From contig JTDE01001020.1 of NCBI GenBank assembly GCA_014338405.1, positions 70,307-134,306 of the forward strand: a DNA stretch of 64,000 bases. The letters run 5' to 3'. Below are positions 26,126 to 38,883 of the stretch, piece after piece (the stretch's first letter is position 1; each line of letters begins with the position of its first letter). This DNA comes from Paragonimus skrjabini miyazakii. Taxonomy: Eukaryota > Platyhelminthes > Trematoda > Plagiorchiida > Troglotrematidae. Below the pieces are notes generated by a model. The model searched no databases. It saw only the letters and a program-made list of their open reading frames with translations, and was not told the DNA's origin. The position numbers were made by a program, and so were the translations under genes.

Positions 26126-27211
26126 GTGAGTGACTGAGTCCTAATGTAATGCTTGTGAGTTCCGGAATGGCTTCGTAACCCCCCTAATAGTGTGCTTGTC
26201 GTTTCCGAACATGTTCTTCATGTAGTCTGTTCGATTCTTTCCGATATTCACTTTGGGTAATTGTAAAAATGTCTAGTACTTTCCAACTACAATCATGTCT
26301 ACGAGGGTCGGTTGACCTTCAGTGAACACAAAACCGATCGACTGAAGAGAAACCTGATCAAGGTAACTGTCAAGATTAAACCAACCCCACACAAGGATAT
26401 CTTACTTAATCCATTTACAATGGGTTTGACACTAATCGAAATTTGCTTCTGCTCAAATTGTATCAGAATCAACCGCATTTGAGAAGTCAAAAGATTGGTC
26501 CGAGTTATCATTCAAATGAGATACGATTGCATCAGTAAGTGATTCTTCTAAACTGTCCTGATCCACACTGGATGCTGAGTATACACAAGTGTTGAAGGTT
26601 ACGATTCACATAGGGCTGACACACACTAGCAACAAAACGTGTGAACAACCGTAAACTAAATGATTATCGATACTTCGGCCTTTAGATCTAAAATGGTTAA
26701 CATATATTTATCTCAAAATGTATGCATTAGGTTTTCAGTCTAGATAAAGTCAGCGACGAATAATTGTCCATCCGGCCTGCCTATTCTAAATTAATATGAA
26801 ATCTGTTAAATTCTTGCTCAGTTTTTGTCACTATGTTAGCAAGTGGATGAATTCACGCACACCGAATTGTATTATTAATTTGTCACAACCGGATTTGAGT
26901 CCGTCAGCGACGCACACATTTTACGTTTCATACTTTCCGCAATGGTTTTTATTGGGACTGAATGTTTGGTCAACGGTTATTCATAAAAATAGTCTGAAAG
27001 TAATACAGAATAAACGAATAGGATGGATGGAAGTAAATTTTATCCCGTCACTAAAACACTGTCTTCATTCTAAGGGAGCGTGAACTTCGTCATAATCCCG
27101 GAATGAATGTTCTAGGTTTGTTTTGTTTCTTGCACATTCGTAATATTATTTTCATGGAATAAGGTGGCATGCGTGTTTGCGCGTGTTTATTTCAGCTGGC
27201 TTTTGCTGCAG

Positions 27212-27360
27212 TTCACTAATAACGGCCATTTCTACCTAATTGAGCCTCGGGTTGTTCCCAGCTTCCTTGACCCCGAAACAACTGGTCAGGTTACATTCCC
27301 TAGCCGAAAGCTGTTCAGCTTTTGCTGGTTGACAAACTCTCAGATAAAAAAATCGATTAG
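27212..27360 (+). CDS. Candidate host exon, unknown product
   Basis: Acceptor-like sites occur at TTTATTTCAG (exon from 27196) or GCTGCAG (exon from 27212). The frame is open for about 50 codons (FTNNGHFYLIEPRVVPSFLD and onward, ending in TNSQIKKSI) and leaves two bases at a weak donor, ATTAG/GTAACA. If not spliced there, the frame ends one codon later at a stop. The leftover two bases fit the one-base start of the candidate terminal exon at 34966. No family is recognised. Confidence 0.25.
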
Positions 27361-30300
27361 GTAACACTGATAACTATAAGGCAATTACGCGGCTAAGACG
27401 CTGCGGGTCTACTGACCCCACATGAATTGTTCATAAGTTTGTTTGGTTAGCGCGTTGAACAAATTGCGTTAGAAACCATTTGGGATCTTATTTAGGCCTA
27501 GCATTTCTGAATCGTTCTTTGAGTCGGACGTTAGTTACTGTGGAGTCAACGCAGTGGCTATTAGTTAGCCAGCATTTGAATGAATCAAACTTACAGTTAC
27601 CATTTCGTGACTTCTAGACAAAAGTCTGATAACACAGCAGTGAAGACCTTCACTGCCTAGAGGTTATTGTCTATAAATTGGACTGATAAATAGTGGACAC
27701 TGCTGTACTTGATGCCTAGTATTTTATCGAAATAAACGAGATTCTTCCACCAGACTGTGAACAATCATGTGTCGCTAGTTTTAATTCCATGAGTTCACAG
27801 TACTGACCAATAAACTGTCCAAGATTATCACCGTGACTTATGTTGAGAATACTCAGACGTAATATGCCCACGTCATTGAATGTCGGTTTGTAAACCAAGG
27901 TCAACGTTTTGTAGCACGATCTAATGCGGTATCGAACTTAATGCTTTGTTTTTATTTCAGCTAACTGTTACCAGCAAGTAACATCATATGTACCTGAGAA
28001 ACCTCTCTACTGACTTTGTCATACCTTCTCTGTTGAGTGATAACTACTAATTGTGTCGCAAAATTTCAGTCTTACAACCAAACTGAACCGAACCAAAGCT
28101 AAACACCAGTTGGGTTCCTGAAATTAATTTACAGCTCTAATGTTAGATGAATTGTTGTTCGACCAGTTTGAACAAAAAGAAATTATGCCGTGAACTGTAA
28201 CCTTGATACAAATCTGACCGACCATCCAACCAGACTTAACGAGGAGAGACTGTTATATTTTGTAGTTCAAGCATATAAGCAAAAGTTTAAAATTCGGTCA
28301 AATATGGGACGGTGGAAGGTCAACAATAACCAGGACAATTTTATTTACAGTAACCAGCTTTAAATGACAAACTGACAAAATATGGAACACTCAATGACAG
28401 CTGTCATATGACAGGAATTTGATGACTGTGATGACCGGAGGTATGTGTCACCAGTGAATTTAATCGATACATCAAGCTGCGGACAGCTGTGGTTTGCCGT
28501 TACGCTCAGACATGTTCAACATCTTCACTATTGCCACCAAAGTCCTAGAACAGACACTAATTTGTTCATAGGACGATTCGTGAGATATGATTTTCGCCAA
28601 TGAAAGTATCACCTTTCGTTGCGCCCTCCGAATCACCTTGTTGTTCTTCTTTATCTCGTTGGCGGCATCAATGAGTTTTTCAGAGAATTCATTTTATATT
28701 AAATATTGTCTTGTCATTACCTCTCCTGTTGATTGCCTACTAGATGTACTAGTACGCCTGATTTTAATGAGGAGGATTTTGAATAAGTAAGGTTTGCGTG
28801 CAGCCGTGATAACTGAAGATACAGTCTATCCATATTGTCTTGTACTGGACTGAAAACTGTATCATACTATCAATGAGTCTAGAAATGAGCGCATCCGGAA
28901 AATTCAGATTGTCCGTCAATTCATTTTTTTTGAGGCGAAAAAGATTTAGGGTGAATACAGTTAAATTAGTCAAGCGAAACATTAAAATGCTGTATATTGA
29001 TAACAGTCAAAGTATTATCAATTTTCATTATTGCTAGTATGGAAACTGTAACAAAATGTCACAGGAAGGTAATTATTAGAGCGAATAACTCGGGTTGTAA
29101 AGAATTTTTTTCAACTAAGTTGACTAATGATTATATGACATTCATCACAATAGTTCAGTTTTTAAGATCATCTGTATTTTGGCAATTCTGGTTTGCGTTA
29201 TCCGCCTGAAACATATAGGTAGCTTGGCACTTTAGTTCTGAATTCGGTGTGTTATACACCTACAAGCGTTCATTGATAAGATGACTGATATAACTTGCTG
29301 TTGTTAACACGTCTTTATATGATTGATCGGCGGGTAAACGCTGATACTCGTTGGACTGCTTCTCAAATCAACATCAGAGTGTCATACTGTGGACTGTGAA
29401 GATATTTTAAACATTTATCTGATGGGTACATCTTTGTGGACATAGCTCTATTATACAAATGATAATCGTAAGAGGAAAGTGGACAAACCAAGTAGAGAAT
29501 GCCCATCTTGCTGTAATTAGAAGCACAGACAGCATATCATTTGGTTGAACTAAAGGTCATTCTAACCTACTCAGCAAAGGTGTGTGCCGAAACTCAGGGA
29601 ATGTAAGCTATGACTAATTTCACACTTCATTTACATTTGTGCATGTGCGAACGTTTGTTTTTAACAAGAATATTTTCAGTTTTCATGGTAGTATGACGGA
29701 TTTTGGAAGACTGTATAACCAAAGGGATGAGAAACGTACCTGCTAAGTGTTCCAACAATTTTCGCTTCAGTTTGGCAATATGCTTGTATACGAATCCAGC
29801 ATATTTATGCAGAATACAAAACGTAACGTAGTCTTGTAGGTCACTGATTGGAAAGGAGAAGGAAAAACTGTTATTCAATAGTTCAACTCAAATAGTGGGC
29901 ACATCAGGTGAATGAAGACTACTGAATGTATATTTGAGAGGTTTTGGACTCATCTTTACTACAGCTATAGTAGATACGTTCATCTTAGAAAATGCACGCA
30001 CTGGGACAGTACATTTCGGATAAGCGGATTATACATATAAAAAGTACTAAAGACTATTGTTAAAAACATATGGTCTCAGTAATAATGTTATAAGAGCGTG
30101 CGAAATACTTCACAGAGTGGATGAAAACCTACAATTATCTATCGATTTTGAGACACTGACGACAACGGAACCCACAAAATGATTACTAATTTCGGGTGCC
30201 TTTCCCATGCTTCCAAGTTTGTGGAAATCAAACCGAACATGCCTTCATGCCTGTTCCCAGGTATCCTTCGTGTTAATCATATTCTGTTCTCAGAGAGAAT

Positions 30301-33300
30301 CGTTGGATAGGTTAGGAATTTCCAATGACCACTTTGGCAGCTACAGTCATCGAACTAACTTGTAGTGATTATATACAGGCTTGGAAATTTGCAAATATTA
30401 GTGTTGGTTCAAAGCATACAGACCAGATGATGTTAATATTCTATGTCCGGAAGACCATTTACGCTAACTGGATAATCTTTGTACCAAGCTGTAAAAACAG
30501 TGCTTGACTAAACCACCAAAAGATTGAACAGACATTTTGGTTTAACATATTCTACTGCGTGAGAACATCACCGAGACAACGGGATGTTCAACGGACATCG
30601 AACTTTGCTTGTATAGAAATGCACAACTGAAAATAAATCTTCACATTCAGTAACCGCTAAGGTTTTGTAGATTAGGAAAAGATGAGAATTTCTTAATCAG
30701 ATTACCACTGGAGAAGGGACACGATTACGTGTGGACATAAAAATCAGAACAAAAATCCATCACAGGACTAAGTTTGCACAAATAGAAATATTACTGTAGA
30801 TTTTGTGGGTAACTGTAAGCTTCATCTAAAATATTGCTCGTGCCTGAGACTGCTTCTTTGAGCTATTGTACATACAGGTCTCCGAAATACTGCTAAACAC
30901 AAGACCACAGAGAAACTGTTGAATCCATGTGTCGGTTATGTCAACCCTCCACAAGAAAATTGAATATCAACAGTGTTTAAAAAGGATACCTTCAAAATCA
31001 CTGTAATTAATTACGAAATTTCTTTCAATAATTAATCGACGAAAGCTGTAAAAGAGGCGTTTATCATCAGAGTAATTTTGAGTGTTCCGGTTAGTTATAC
31101 TTATCCTGCCTGTCTTATTGGTCAAACAATTTCAATAATTTCCCGCAGAGGCTGAAAACAACTTGTAAACAACGCATGTTGATGTGTTTCGGTGAAACCC
31201 CTCTCCAAATTACACCTGTTTTTGGTATCAGTTAAAATGGATCAAATTGAAAGTGGTGTCTGTGGCAGGTAGCATGGATCCTCATATTACGTCAAGGTCA
31301 GAAATCAAATATATCGAAAACTAAGCTGCGGTTAACCATTATTGGATCATCCGTTTTCAAAACGCTCACGTTAAGACCGAGGTGATAACCATGCGCTTGC
31401 GTAAATTCAGAAGATTCCTTGAACGTGTGTAGAAATTGGACGCCGGAGTGTTCTAAGTGGATCTCACTAGGTTGTAGACTGATTAGAGAAAGACATGGAT
31501 ATCAAATTTAACTATATTCATGATGTGTTTTCCGATAGATGAGGCTAAGTTTCTGTTTGAATGCTGAGTTCTCATTGTACGTGCTCGAGCTCCAGCTACT
31601 CTGAATTAAGCTCACCTTTGTCTTATCGTGGGTATTGATAAAATATGTTGAATATCAACTTTAGTGTACTTGCAAATAAATTGCTAGATCATGTAAAAAG
31701 TGGTATTGTACGGTAGTGTATGAGCTTCCAACGATAGACTTTAATTTTGACTCGCGTTAGTTGTATGCTGGTCGTCGTTTAAGACTTAATGTAAGTAGGT
31801 TGTCTGCCTTAGGACCAATAACACTAAATGTTCCCATGTAGAGCCCAATTGTGACACTGCTATTGTTACGTGTGGATTCTCTACTGGCTCTTGTCAGCAA
31901 CTGAAAACACTAAATGACTTGTTGGGATTTTGCGATAAATATGACTCTCCGTTACACGGGGTAGAGCTAAGTTGGTGTATTACCATCCCGGTCAAGCTTA
32001 AGTTGCGTATTGCTAACTGAGTGAACAGAACTAAGTTCGGTAAAACAGTACACTTTGACAATCTGTCCGTTTTCGAAAGTGCAATCTGTTCCAGAGGATA
32101 CATGTGTGTATCCATATAGGCAAGTTAGTCTCGTCAATTTAAGACCATAATTTCTATACTCGAGAGAACAGATGTTTCTCAAAGTCACAGATGACTAGTT
32201 TTATTGTCCACGTGATACAATCATTAGGCTTGAGCTTAAACCTGAATAAAGTGAACCCGTCATCGAAAGCTGACTGTACGAGAGATGTTTAGCACGCAAA
32301 ATGCGGTTACTGAATGGCTAATCACAAGGTCATTTCAAGGTAACCTCAAGGTCTGCATTCGGTAATTTAAGATTGTCTGTTCGGTTGGAAGCTTCTTTCG
32401 CGTCCACACTTACCTGTTTTAAGGGTGATCGAGGTCATGTGGTTGAACAGTGACCGATTATTAGGTTTCACTTAATTAGACACCGTTTCGAACGAACTGT
32501 TGGTCTGCCGAAGCCGGAGATCACTAAATTGGAAGGTAGCGCGAAACAAAACTATTTGGTTTTCATTTTTTGAAGGTTGTTAAACCAGCCAGATGGGAAA
32601 ACCTGGTGGGATTTTAAAATTTCGGTTTTTCTGGTGGTTGCAGTATAAGGTAAACAAAATATATCAGGAGTAAGATTGGTCATTTGCACATTGTAATCAG
32701 ATATTAAGTATTACCTTTTTGAGATGCGTACAGTGCGGGGAAATTATATTTCTTTCTGCTAGGATGAGTAAGTTCGCATTAAATGACCTCACATATTCAC
32801 TAGTTAGATGACAGTCGTACATAAAATTGCCTCAGCAGACAGGGTGATTGTTCTCTCTTAGGAATGGCTGAATGACTTTCCAATAAGTTAAAGCAACGAA
32901 CTATGCGAGGAACCTAACAGCACCGTGTCTACTTCTCAGAAATCTATCACCATTGAGAACTACCTCCTAGAAGCAACCAACACTCGTCTAGCTTGACGTT
33001 ATGCAACCCAAGTCACAAACTTTTGACTGCCAGTTGAGATGTATTGATCGTCTGAGTACAGCCAATGTTGCGTGCGCAAAATTTGACAGTTCATGCCCAT
33101 GGTCTCCATCTGGAGCAACATTTTGGGCATAAATTCCTTTTGTCCACCTGTGAAGTTGTCATAAGTAATGGTGGTTTGTTTTCGATTTGCAGCCAGCAAG
33201 ATCACTTGAAATATCAACATCTCGCAGCATGGAGTGATTTCAACAATTTCTCAGACTTACCTACTCTTATAATGGAGAATTAATAATTATTAGGTTAAAT

Positions 33301-34965
33301 AAATAAATGGTTTTGCTGCGTTCCCTCTGGGCTCGATTTGAAATTTTGTTACATCCAGTATCGGGTGAATCTACTGAGTTGTACTGAGTTCATTAGATTT
33401 GGAAGGATGTTTGTTGTTTACAACCACCTTCGTAATCAATGGTTTGATAATTAAAACACAAGTTGAATAATATACACATGTTTTTCTCTAGTTCAGCTAC
33501 ATCTATAAATAGTTCCGACAAAATCGAAGAAACAGTTGCACCTACTTTCACAAATATGGGATTAATCCGTGATTGAAAGAGTCCTAATCGTCCTAATCTT
33601 TAGGCCTGATTGGTTAAGAACGAGAGACAAGTACAGTAAGCTAAGAATCGGCAAACACTGAAGGGAAAGTAAGAGTTAAAAATGTGCATTTGAGCTCAGT
33701 TACTCAACTGTCTCACTTTATCCTGCCTCAGCAAGAGTTCTCAAACGATTCTCACTAGAATCCATGAAAATCACTGTCGGGCATTCAACTCATATTGCTT
33801 CTGGTTAGGTCGTCAAGTTTATGAGCTCTCTGCCTGGCACCTTAGCTTAGTTGATAGGATGTATGCCATGATTGATACTCTAGGTGTAATTTCACAAGAT
33901 TAATATGGGCAGAAATATTAATGGCCTGAAAGCCGTCAGCTCAAAAAAATGTCTAGGCTTGGTTTTTACTGAGAGCACACAAGAAAGTTTGACATATTTG
34001 CTAATGCGACTCCCTTGGCCATTTGAGTGACAATCATAATAACTCATAAACCATCCGACAGTTTCCGGAGTCGTGTGTTTTGATTAGCTCTATGGTACTG
34101 CGTGTTGGTGATGCTCCAACAAAAGTTTGAGTCTTGCATCTGTCGCTCGCCGTACCGAGTTATTTCTCATCTTATAAAAGTGTTTATTATAATAGTGCAG
34201 TACTTTTTGCTTTTTACTGTTCTCGGATATACTCGCTGGGCTTGGGCAAGTTTTGTCCATCAGTTCACATAGTATCATCAACAGTTTACAATTTCAAGTG
34301 AGCCCTGATTGGTTATATTGTGTCTATCCATTATCGCTTGACAGGAGATTACATTCTGAGGTTTTCCTTAATCTTTACGAGAAGTTTGCCTAATCTACAT
34401 AAAAAAGTAGCAACAGTAAATAAGTTACCTTTGTTTGCAAACAGCTTTGGTCAACAATCGTCATTTCTTATCTATCTCGCACGATAACATCTCAATAAGT
34501 TTAACATAGTTATTGACTGGAGAGAAGAGCTGGTCACCATTTAATCCTCTATGGCTTTTTGTTTTGTTCTTTGTCACCGGTTTACGAGAATGACTAAAGC
34601 AGTTTTTTGCTGAATAATTCGTATCACAAATATATTCACTGCTCATCTAGAGCGATTGGTTTCATGTGTTTGCTGTTATAAGCGACTGGTGTTGATATCT
34701 TAAAAAGTGTACTGCAATCTTAAAGAGTTTCAAAAAAACAATGCAATTAAATGTTTTGCCTATCCCTGTCCATTTAGGTTTTTAAGAAAGCCATTTGAAA
34801 AGCATTATTCCATAATGATCAGCTGATAAATGTGCAACATATGTGCAACAGTAAATCTTTAGCAACAGCTTCAACACTGCATAACTTGGTCTGATTTCGG
34901 TGAACTCTCGGAAATGCGGGTGTTTTTATACATATATCTTAACTGAGCCTTTGCAACCTATGCAG
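27361..34965. other. Unassigned intergenic or intronic DNA
   Basis: AT-rich sequence with only short open frames on both strands (for example 28587-28790 plus, 28764-28982 minus, 31894-32188 minus, 33065-33283 plus). I see no transposon motif, no RNA gene and no strong exon. Confidence 0.4.
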
Positions 34966-35131
34966 ATATAGTGAACATCTGCCACCGAACGGCTTTTCTC
35001 CTCAAAAGAATGAGCCGACAGAGGCATACGAACATATTATTCGTCCTGTTCATTCCATTCCACCGTCAGCCCTAATGCCAGTAGTTGATCTGTGTGCTCA
35101 GAAAGAACATCTGGAGAATATCAGAACATGA
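34966..35131 (+). CDS. Candidate terminal host exon, unknown product
   Basis: After a good acceptor (CTTAACTGAGCCTTTGCAACCTATGCAG, branch-like CTTAAC then pyrimidines), the frame reads one base plus 54 codons to a TGA at 35129-35131. The peptide is rich in proline and charged residues: YSEHLPPNGFSPQKNEPTEA at the start, ALMPVVDLCAQKEHLENIRT at the end. The one-base start phase is compatible with the two-base end of the 27212-27360 candidate. This fits the C-terminus of a cytoplasmic or nuclear protein, but no domain is recognised. Confidence 0.33.
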
Positions 35132-36820
35132 TGCAAGCGAACAGCGGTGGTGACTACGTGAGTTTATGAGAAAACAAGCCACTGTACACTGTTACCAACT
35201 TGACAAAACTACCAAACCCCTGTCGTCACCAGTGCAGCTCGTGGACCATGTGGGAATAGTATCATTGAAATCACTTCACTATACTCAACATAATCATGGA
35301 AATACATAGGAAGACATGTTGCAGTAACCGGCCTTAAGTACATCCGCCTACAGAAGTCACCTCTTTCGTTATGATTCAATGGTTGATCCATCCGAGCAGT
35401 CCATTTGGAAGTTTCGATAGAACTACTGCAGATAGCAGTCCTCAGTTTACGAGCAGTGAACTCAGCCAATTCCTTAGGTGATATTAGTTAAGGGACACAC
35501 GAACAACTCCTTACACTTCACCGACAAACAGGATAGAAGAACACAAAATAGAGCAACCACACACTGATGCCGGGAGAGGGAATGCGGCAGGATGAAATGC
35601 TCTGAAAGTTATTCACATTATGCCCGTTCCCATCCAGCAGTATTCACAGCGCCTTGAGCGAAGGGACGGATGTAACTTATCAGTATACAAGTGAAAACGA
35701 AGGATCGACACAAAACAGGTGCATGTCACCTAAAACATCAGTATGTTCCGTTCAGAGACAGATGGACTAGGTGAGTCTCAATAACGAAATCCGATATCTC
35801 CATCATCCATAATGTCTAAGTACATTTTGTATCTAAGGTCATATTAATTGATGAACGGCAAAACAATCAAGGTGTCTGCGATCTGTGTGGGTCAACATTT
35901 TCCAAAGTACAGCGGTGTAATCTCTAATAGTTATGGCGAAACGGATTACAAAATATATGAAGGAATATGGTCGGCCGTCATAACTCAATCTTGCTAATCA
36001 CTAGACGCCTGGTACAAGAGTGAATACGATCGCCCCATAATAAAATACATCTGAAAACAGATCCCTTTCAGATAGAAATATGCAGTGCTGGCAAGTGTCA
36101 GCAAGATCGAAACCTCAATCTTGTTCATGAACTCCAGAGGTGCCAACGGGAAAATCTGACTACTTACAGAATCCGTGATCAGATATGAATGTTGTTCAAC
36201 ATAAACTATTCTAGTTGACGGTCATGATTTCCCACTTCTGGTTTTCATCCCACTTTAGTTGGAATCAAGGTTCAAAGTAGAGTTCATTTCCTTAACCCCT
36301 AAAGATCACGGCATTCTTTATTTAAATTCGACCCGGACGAAAATTTGTATCATAAAGTAAAGCAGTGATTTGAAGATTAAATTGGCCAACTGAAGAAATC
36401 AAACAATGATGCATTTCCCATCCAGAGGTCAACGCTATCAGAAAGAGAGAATATACTGTCGACTGGTTATTTGATTGGTCATGTCCAAGTAACTTATGAA
36501 GGTGAGGAAAACATCGCAAACTATTTGACATCCCTGAGGACTAATCAACGGGAATTTATACTTGTGACACGTCACTAACAACTAGTTGGGTTCAGTTACC
36601 ACACGTGATTTTAGCTTGCCAAGCGGAGCTAGCCGGGACCACAACGACATGCTTCATCACACACAAATTAGAAGTCCCCTGGACCGGTTTCACCTTTGTT
36701 AAGACGCTTCAGATAACGAAAGTCAGAATGTTATTCCATTTATGACAATCAGGGTAGTTGCCTGTTAGAACATCAGCTACTCCCAATTGATGGGTCTAAA
36801 GTAAAATTAAAATGTAGACT
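35132..36820. other. Unassigned DNA
   Basis: Somewhat GC-richer than the preceding stretch. The minus-strand frame 35469-35209 (86 codons) shows no known domain. A 29-bp exon-like interval ends at GTGAGT near 35763. Nothing is firmly supported. Confidence 0.35.
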
Positions 36821-37013
36821 GAGCATCACCCGCAATTGATCGCAGCTGTCGCATTCCCTAAGACGTTCCAGTTGGCCCCTTACGGAAAAAGGCGCTAGAC
36901 TCGATTTTCCCTCTAGTTAGGGCTGGTCAGTAGCATATATCCTTGCTACGGCTGGGAATAGAACTCCGGCCACGCTTTGATGAGGCAACCATGTTGATCA
37001 CAGCACCATTTAC
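36821..37013 (-). mobile_element. tRNA-derived SINE, minus copy of head-to-head pair 1
   Basis: On the minus strand the element starts with an A-box-like TGGTGCTGTGATCAAC (near 37000) and a B-box-like GGAGTTCTATTCCC (near 36960). The body continues leftward to about 36821. It aligns with copies at 44983-45048, 61681-61888 and, in the other orientation, 37061-37240, 45480-45590 and 45745-45905. The internal pol III promoter boxes are the reason for calling it a SINE. Confidence 0.8.
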
Positions 37014-37060
37014 CGCACATCAGGAGAGACCAAATTATCATATGTGAACGTTCAACCATT

Positions 37061-37240
37061 TTCGCGTAGCCGGAGCTCTACTCCCAGCCGTATACACGAC
37101 TGACGAGCTCTCATGAAAACGAAACCCAAATCTGATGCTTCTTTTTGAATGGGATCGGCCGGAATGTTTAAAGGGAGTGCAACGGCTGCAATAATTTGTG
37201 GGTGATGATGAAAACCGAAATCCCCCACTACTCATCAGTA
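37061..37240 (+). mobile_element. tRNA-derived SINE, plus copy of head-to-head pair 1
   Basis: From the B-box region (AGCCGGAGCTCTACTCCCAG) the body runs rightward through a TCTGATGCTTCTTTTTGAAT block to the 3' end (TGGGTGATGATGAAAACC, then CCCCCACTACTCATCAGTA). The same 3' end is seen at 45527-45590 and 44625-44674. Its head faces the minus copy at 36821-37013. The gypsy integrase remnant starts about 35 bp to the right. Confidence 0.8.
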
Positions 37241-37275
37241 GGATGAAAATGATTGTTCACTGGATAACTCACACA

Positions 37276-37620
37276 TCTTGAAATTTAACAGATTCGTACC
37301 ACAACGAACCACCCACAATCCAACGGAACGGCCGAAGGATTTCACCAGACATTAAATGATGTTCTGGCTCAACCGCCTGGTTTGAACAACTACCACTTGT
37401 GCTTCTCGGATTACGCAACTGTGCTTGTGCTGACAGTCAACACCCCCCAGCACAACTAACCTATGGCACCAGCCTGCGATTACCTGAAAACTTACTAACA
37501 CATTTGGATAATGAAGTATATCCTGATCCGACAAACTACGTGAGTGGCTCGCAGTACTTTATGTCCGAGTTAGCTTACCAACCACCACGATTACACAAGC
37601 AAACCCACCAATTACCCTAA
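37276..37620 (+). pseudogene. Gypsy integrase remnant
   Basis: The integrase would join element DNA to the host chromosome. The first frame gives QIRTTTNHPQSNGTAEGFHQ, which is the end of the DDE core. The glutamate of NGTAEG sits at the position of the third catalytic residue. After a frameshift near 37395 the reading continues VLLGLRNCACADSQHPPAQL, TYGTSLRLPENLLTHLDNEV and AYQPPRLHKQTHQLP, then a stop at 37618. This is the usual order after the integrase core in gypsy Pol. The upstream two catalytic aspartates are not present. The missing continuation is found at 39040, beyond the insertion. Confidence 0.9.
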
Positions 37621-37670
37621 CAAAATGGCTGATTCAGAAATATGAAACATCATTCCCCAGTTGCGAATGA

Positions 37671-38010
37671 GAATAACGAAATCGGAAAACCGGTTTTGCA
37701 AGATGATGTTACCATTTCCTACGTTCTCGACAGTTGCTACACCTAACAGCGGTGGACATCAAAAACATTTAAGCGAATTATGTTCGCACATCAAGTCAGT
37801 GAATACACTAACCCGTCATTGGTGAAAACCATGGCAGACGGAGATTCAACGTCAACAGCATTTGCATACCGACGACGGGCTTGCAACGTATACCAAGCAG
37901 CCCCTCGATTGACTTAAAGATGACAGGCTTGTGATGACGCATCAAGACACGGAAGGCGTTTGTCGCGTCGACCACATGACCGGTCTCCAGCAGGTGTCTG
38001 GCGATCGAAG
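37671..38010. repeat. Inverted repeat, left arm (340 bp)
   Basis: Compared base by base with the reverse complement of 38700-39039, I find no mismatch over 340 bp. The match stops cleanly at both ends (37670/39040 and 38011/38699). It contains the inverted C-terminal GIY-YIG coding part and 3' UTR of the Penelope-like element. Confidence 0.95.
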
Positions 38011-38883
38011 GAGGACTTATTGAACTGTTCGCACCGAAAGCTAATGTTATCGTCGGAGTTCCAAAAGGAAGACACGTTCGCCTTTCTGGATATCGACATC
38101 AGACGACGGAAGGATGGTACAGTGTGTCGATCAGTACACCGTAAGTCCACATGGGGAGGATAATATCTACAGTTCAACAGTTTATCACCCAAACAACACA
38201 AACGCTCGCAGGTTCGTTGTCTATTTCATAGTAGGCGAACTGTTTGTTCGGGCAATACACTAGATACATTGTTGAAATTTATTCGTGGGACCCTGGTCTC
38301 CAACGGTTATCCACTGGGTTTTGTTGACTTTCACAGCAAAGCGAAAGTAGTAAACCCACAAGAAACGTCCGTTCCGAAGAAATCGGTGTACACGCAGTTA
38401 CCGTACAAAGGAGATAGTAATATGTCGTTTCTAACGCGACGACTGACGGGTCATCCAGTGGGCGTACACTGCGTTTACCCAGTCGCATCGAGTCATTCAC
38501 ACTTCATCACATTAAGATGCGGATGCCAGAGCTGTCCATTTCACATTGTATCTCCCAGTCCACCTGCAGCTGCAATGATGTTTACACTGGCAGAACTAAT
38601 CGATCCGTGCACCTTAGAATGAAACGTGCCTAAGTTTAATCCAGGAATTGCTGTGTGGCGTGACCCGACGCGACCCTACCAAGCAACGCAAGTTGGCATC
38701 TTCGATCGCCAGACACCTGCTGGAGACCGGTCATGTGGTCGACGCGACAAACGCCTTCCGTGTCTTGATGCGTCATCACAAGCCTGTCATCTTTAAGTCA
38801 ATCGAGGGGCTGCTTGGTATACGTTGCAAGCCCGTCGTCGGTATGCAAATGCTGTTGACGTTGAATCTCCGTCTGCCATGGTT
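38011..38883 (+). pseudogene. Penelope-like reverse transcriptase C-terminus, thumb and GIY-YIG domain
   Basis: The protein would copy element RNA, and its GIY-YIG endonuclease would nick the target. In one frame from 38011 come RKLMLSSEFQKEDTFAFLDI (the palm FLD motif) and KDGTVCRSVHRKSTW, then a TAA at 38161 where the family keeps a codon. The thumb follows (LKFIRGTLVSNGYPLGFVDF, VPKKSVYTQLPYKGDSN, SFLTRRL). A frameshift near 38470 leads to the GIY-YIG start (CSCNDVYTGRTNRSVHLRM, with YTG where YIG is usual). A second shift near 38625 leads to LASSIARHLLETGHVVDATN and LLTLNLRLPW, with a stop at about 38900. The fingers and catalytic palm are missing, so the copy was dead on arrival, yet it has few disablements and looks younger than the 12-kb copy. 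Confidence 0.88.

Noticed and set aside
37914..38201. 95-codon minus-strand open frame as a gene
   Set aside because: It lies over the inverted arm and the antisense of the Penelope-like RT. The meaningful reading of the arm is the inverted GIY-YIG end.
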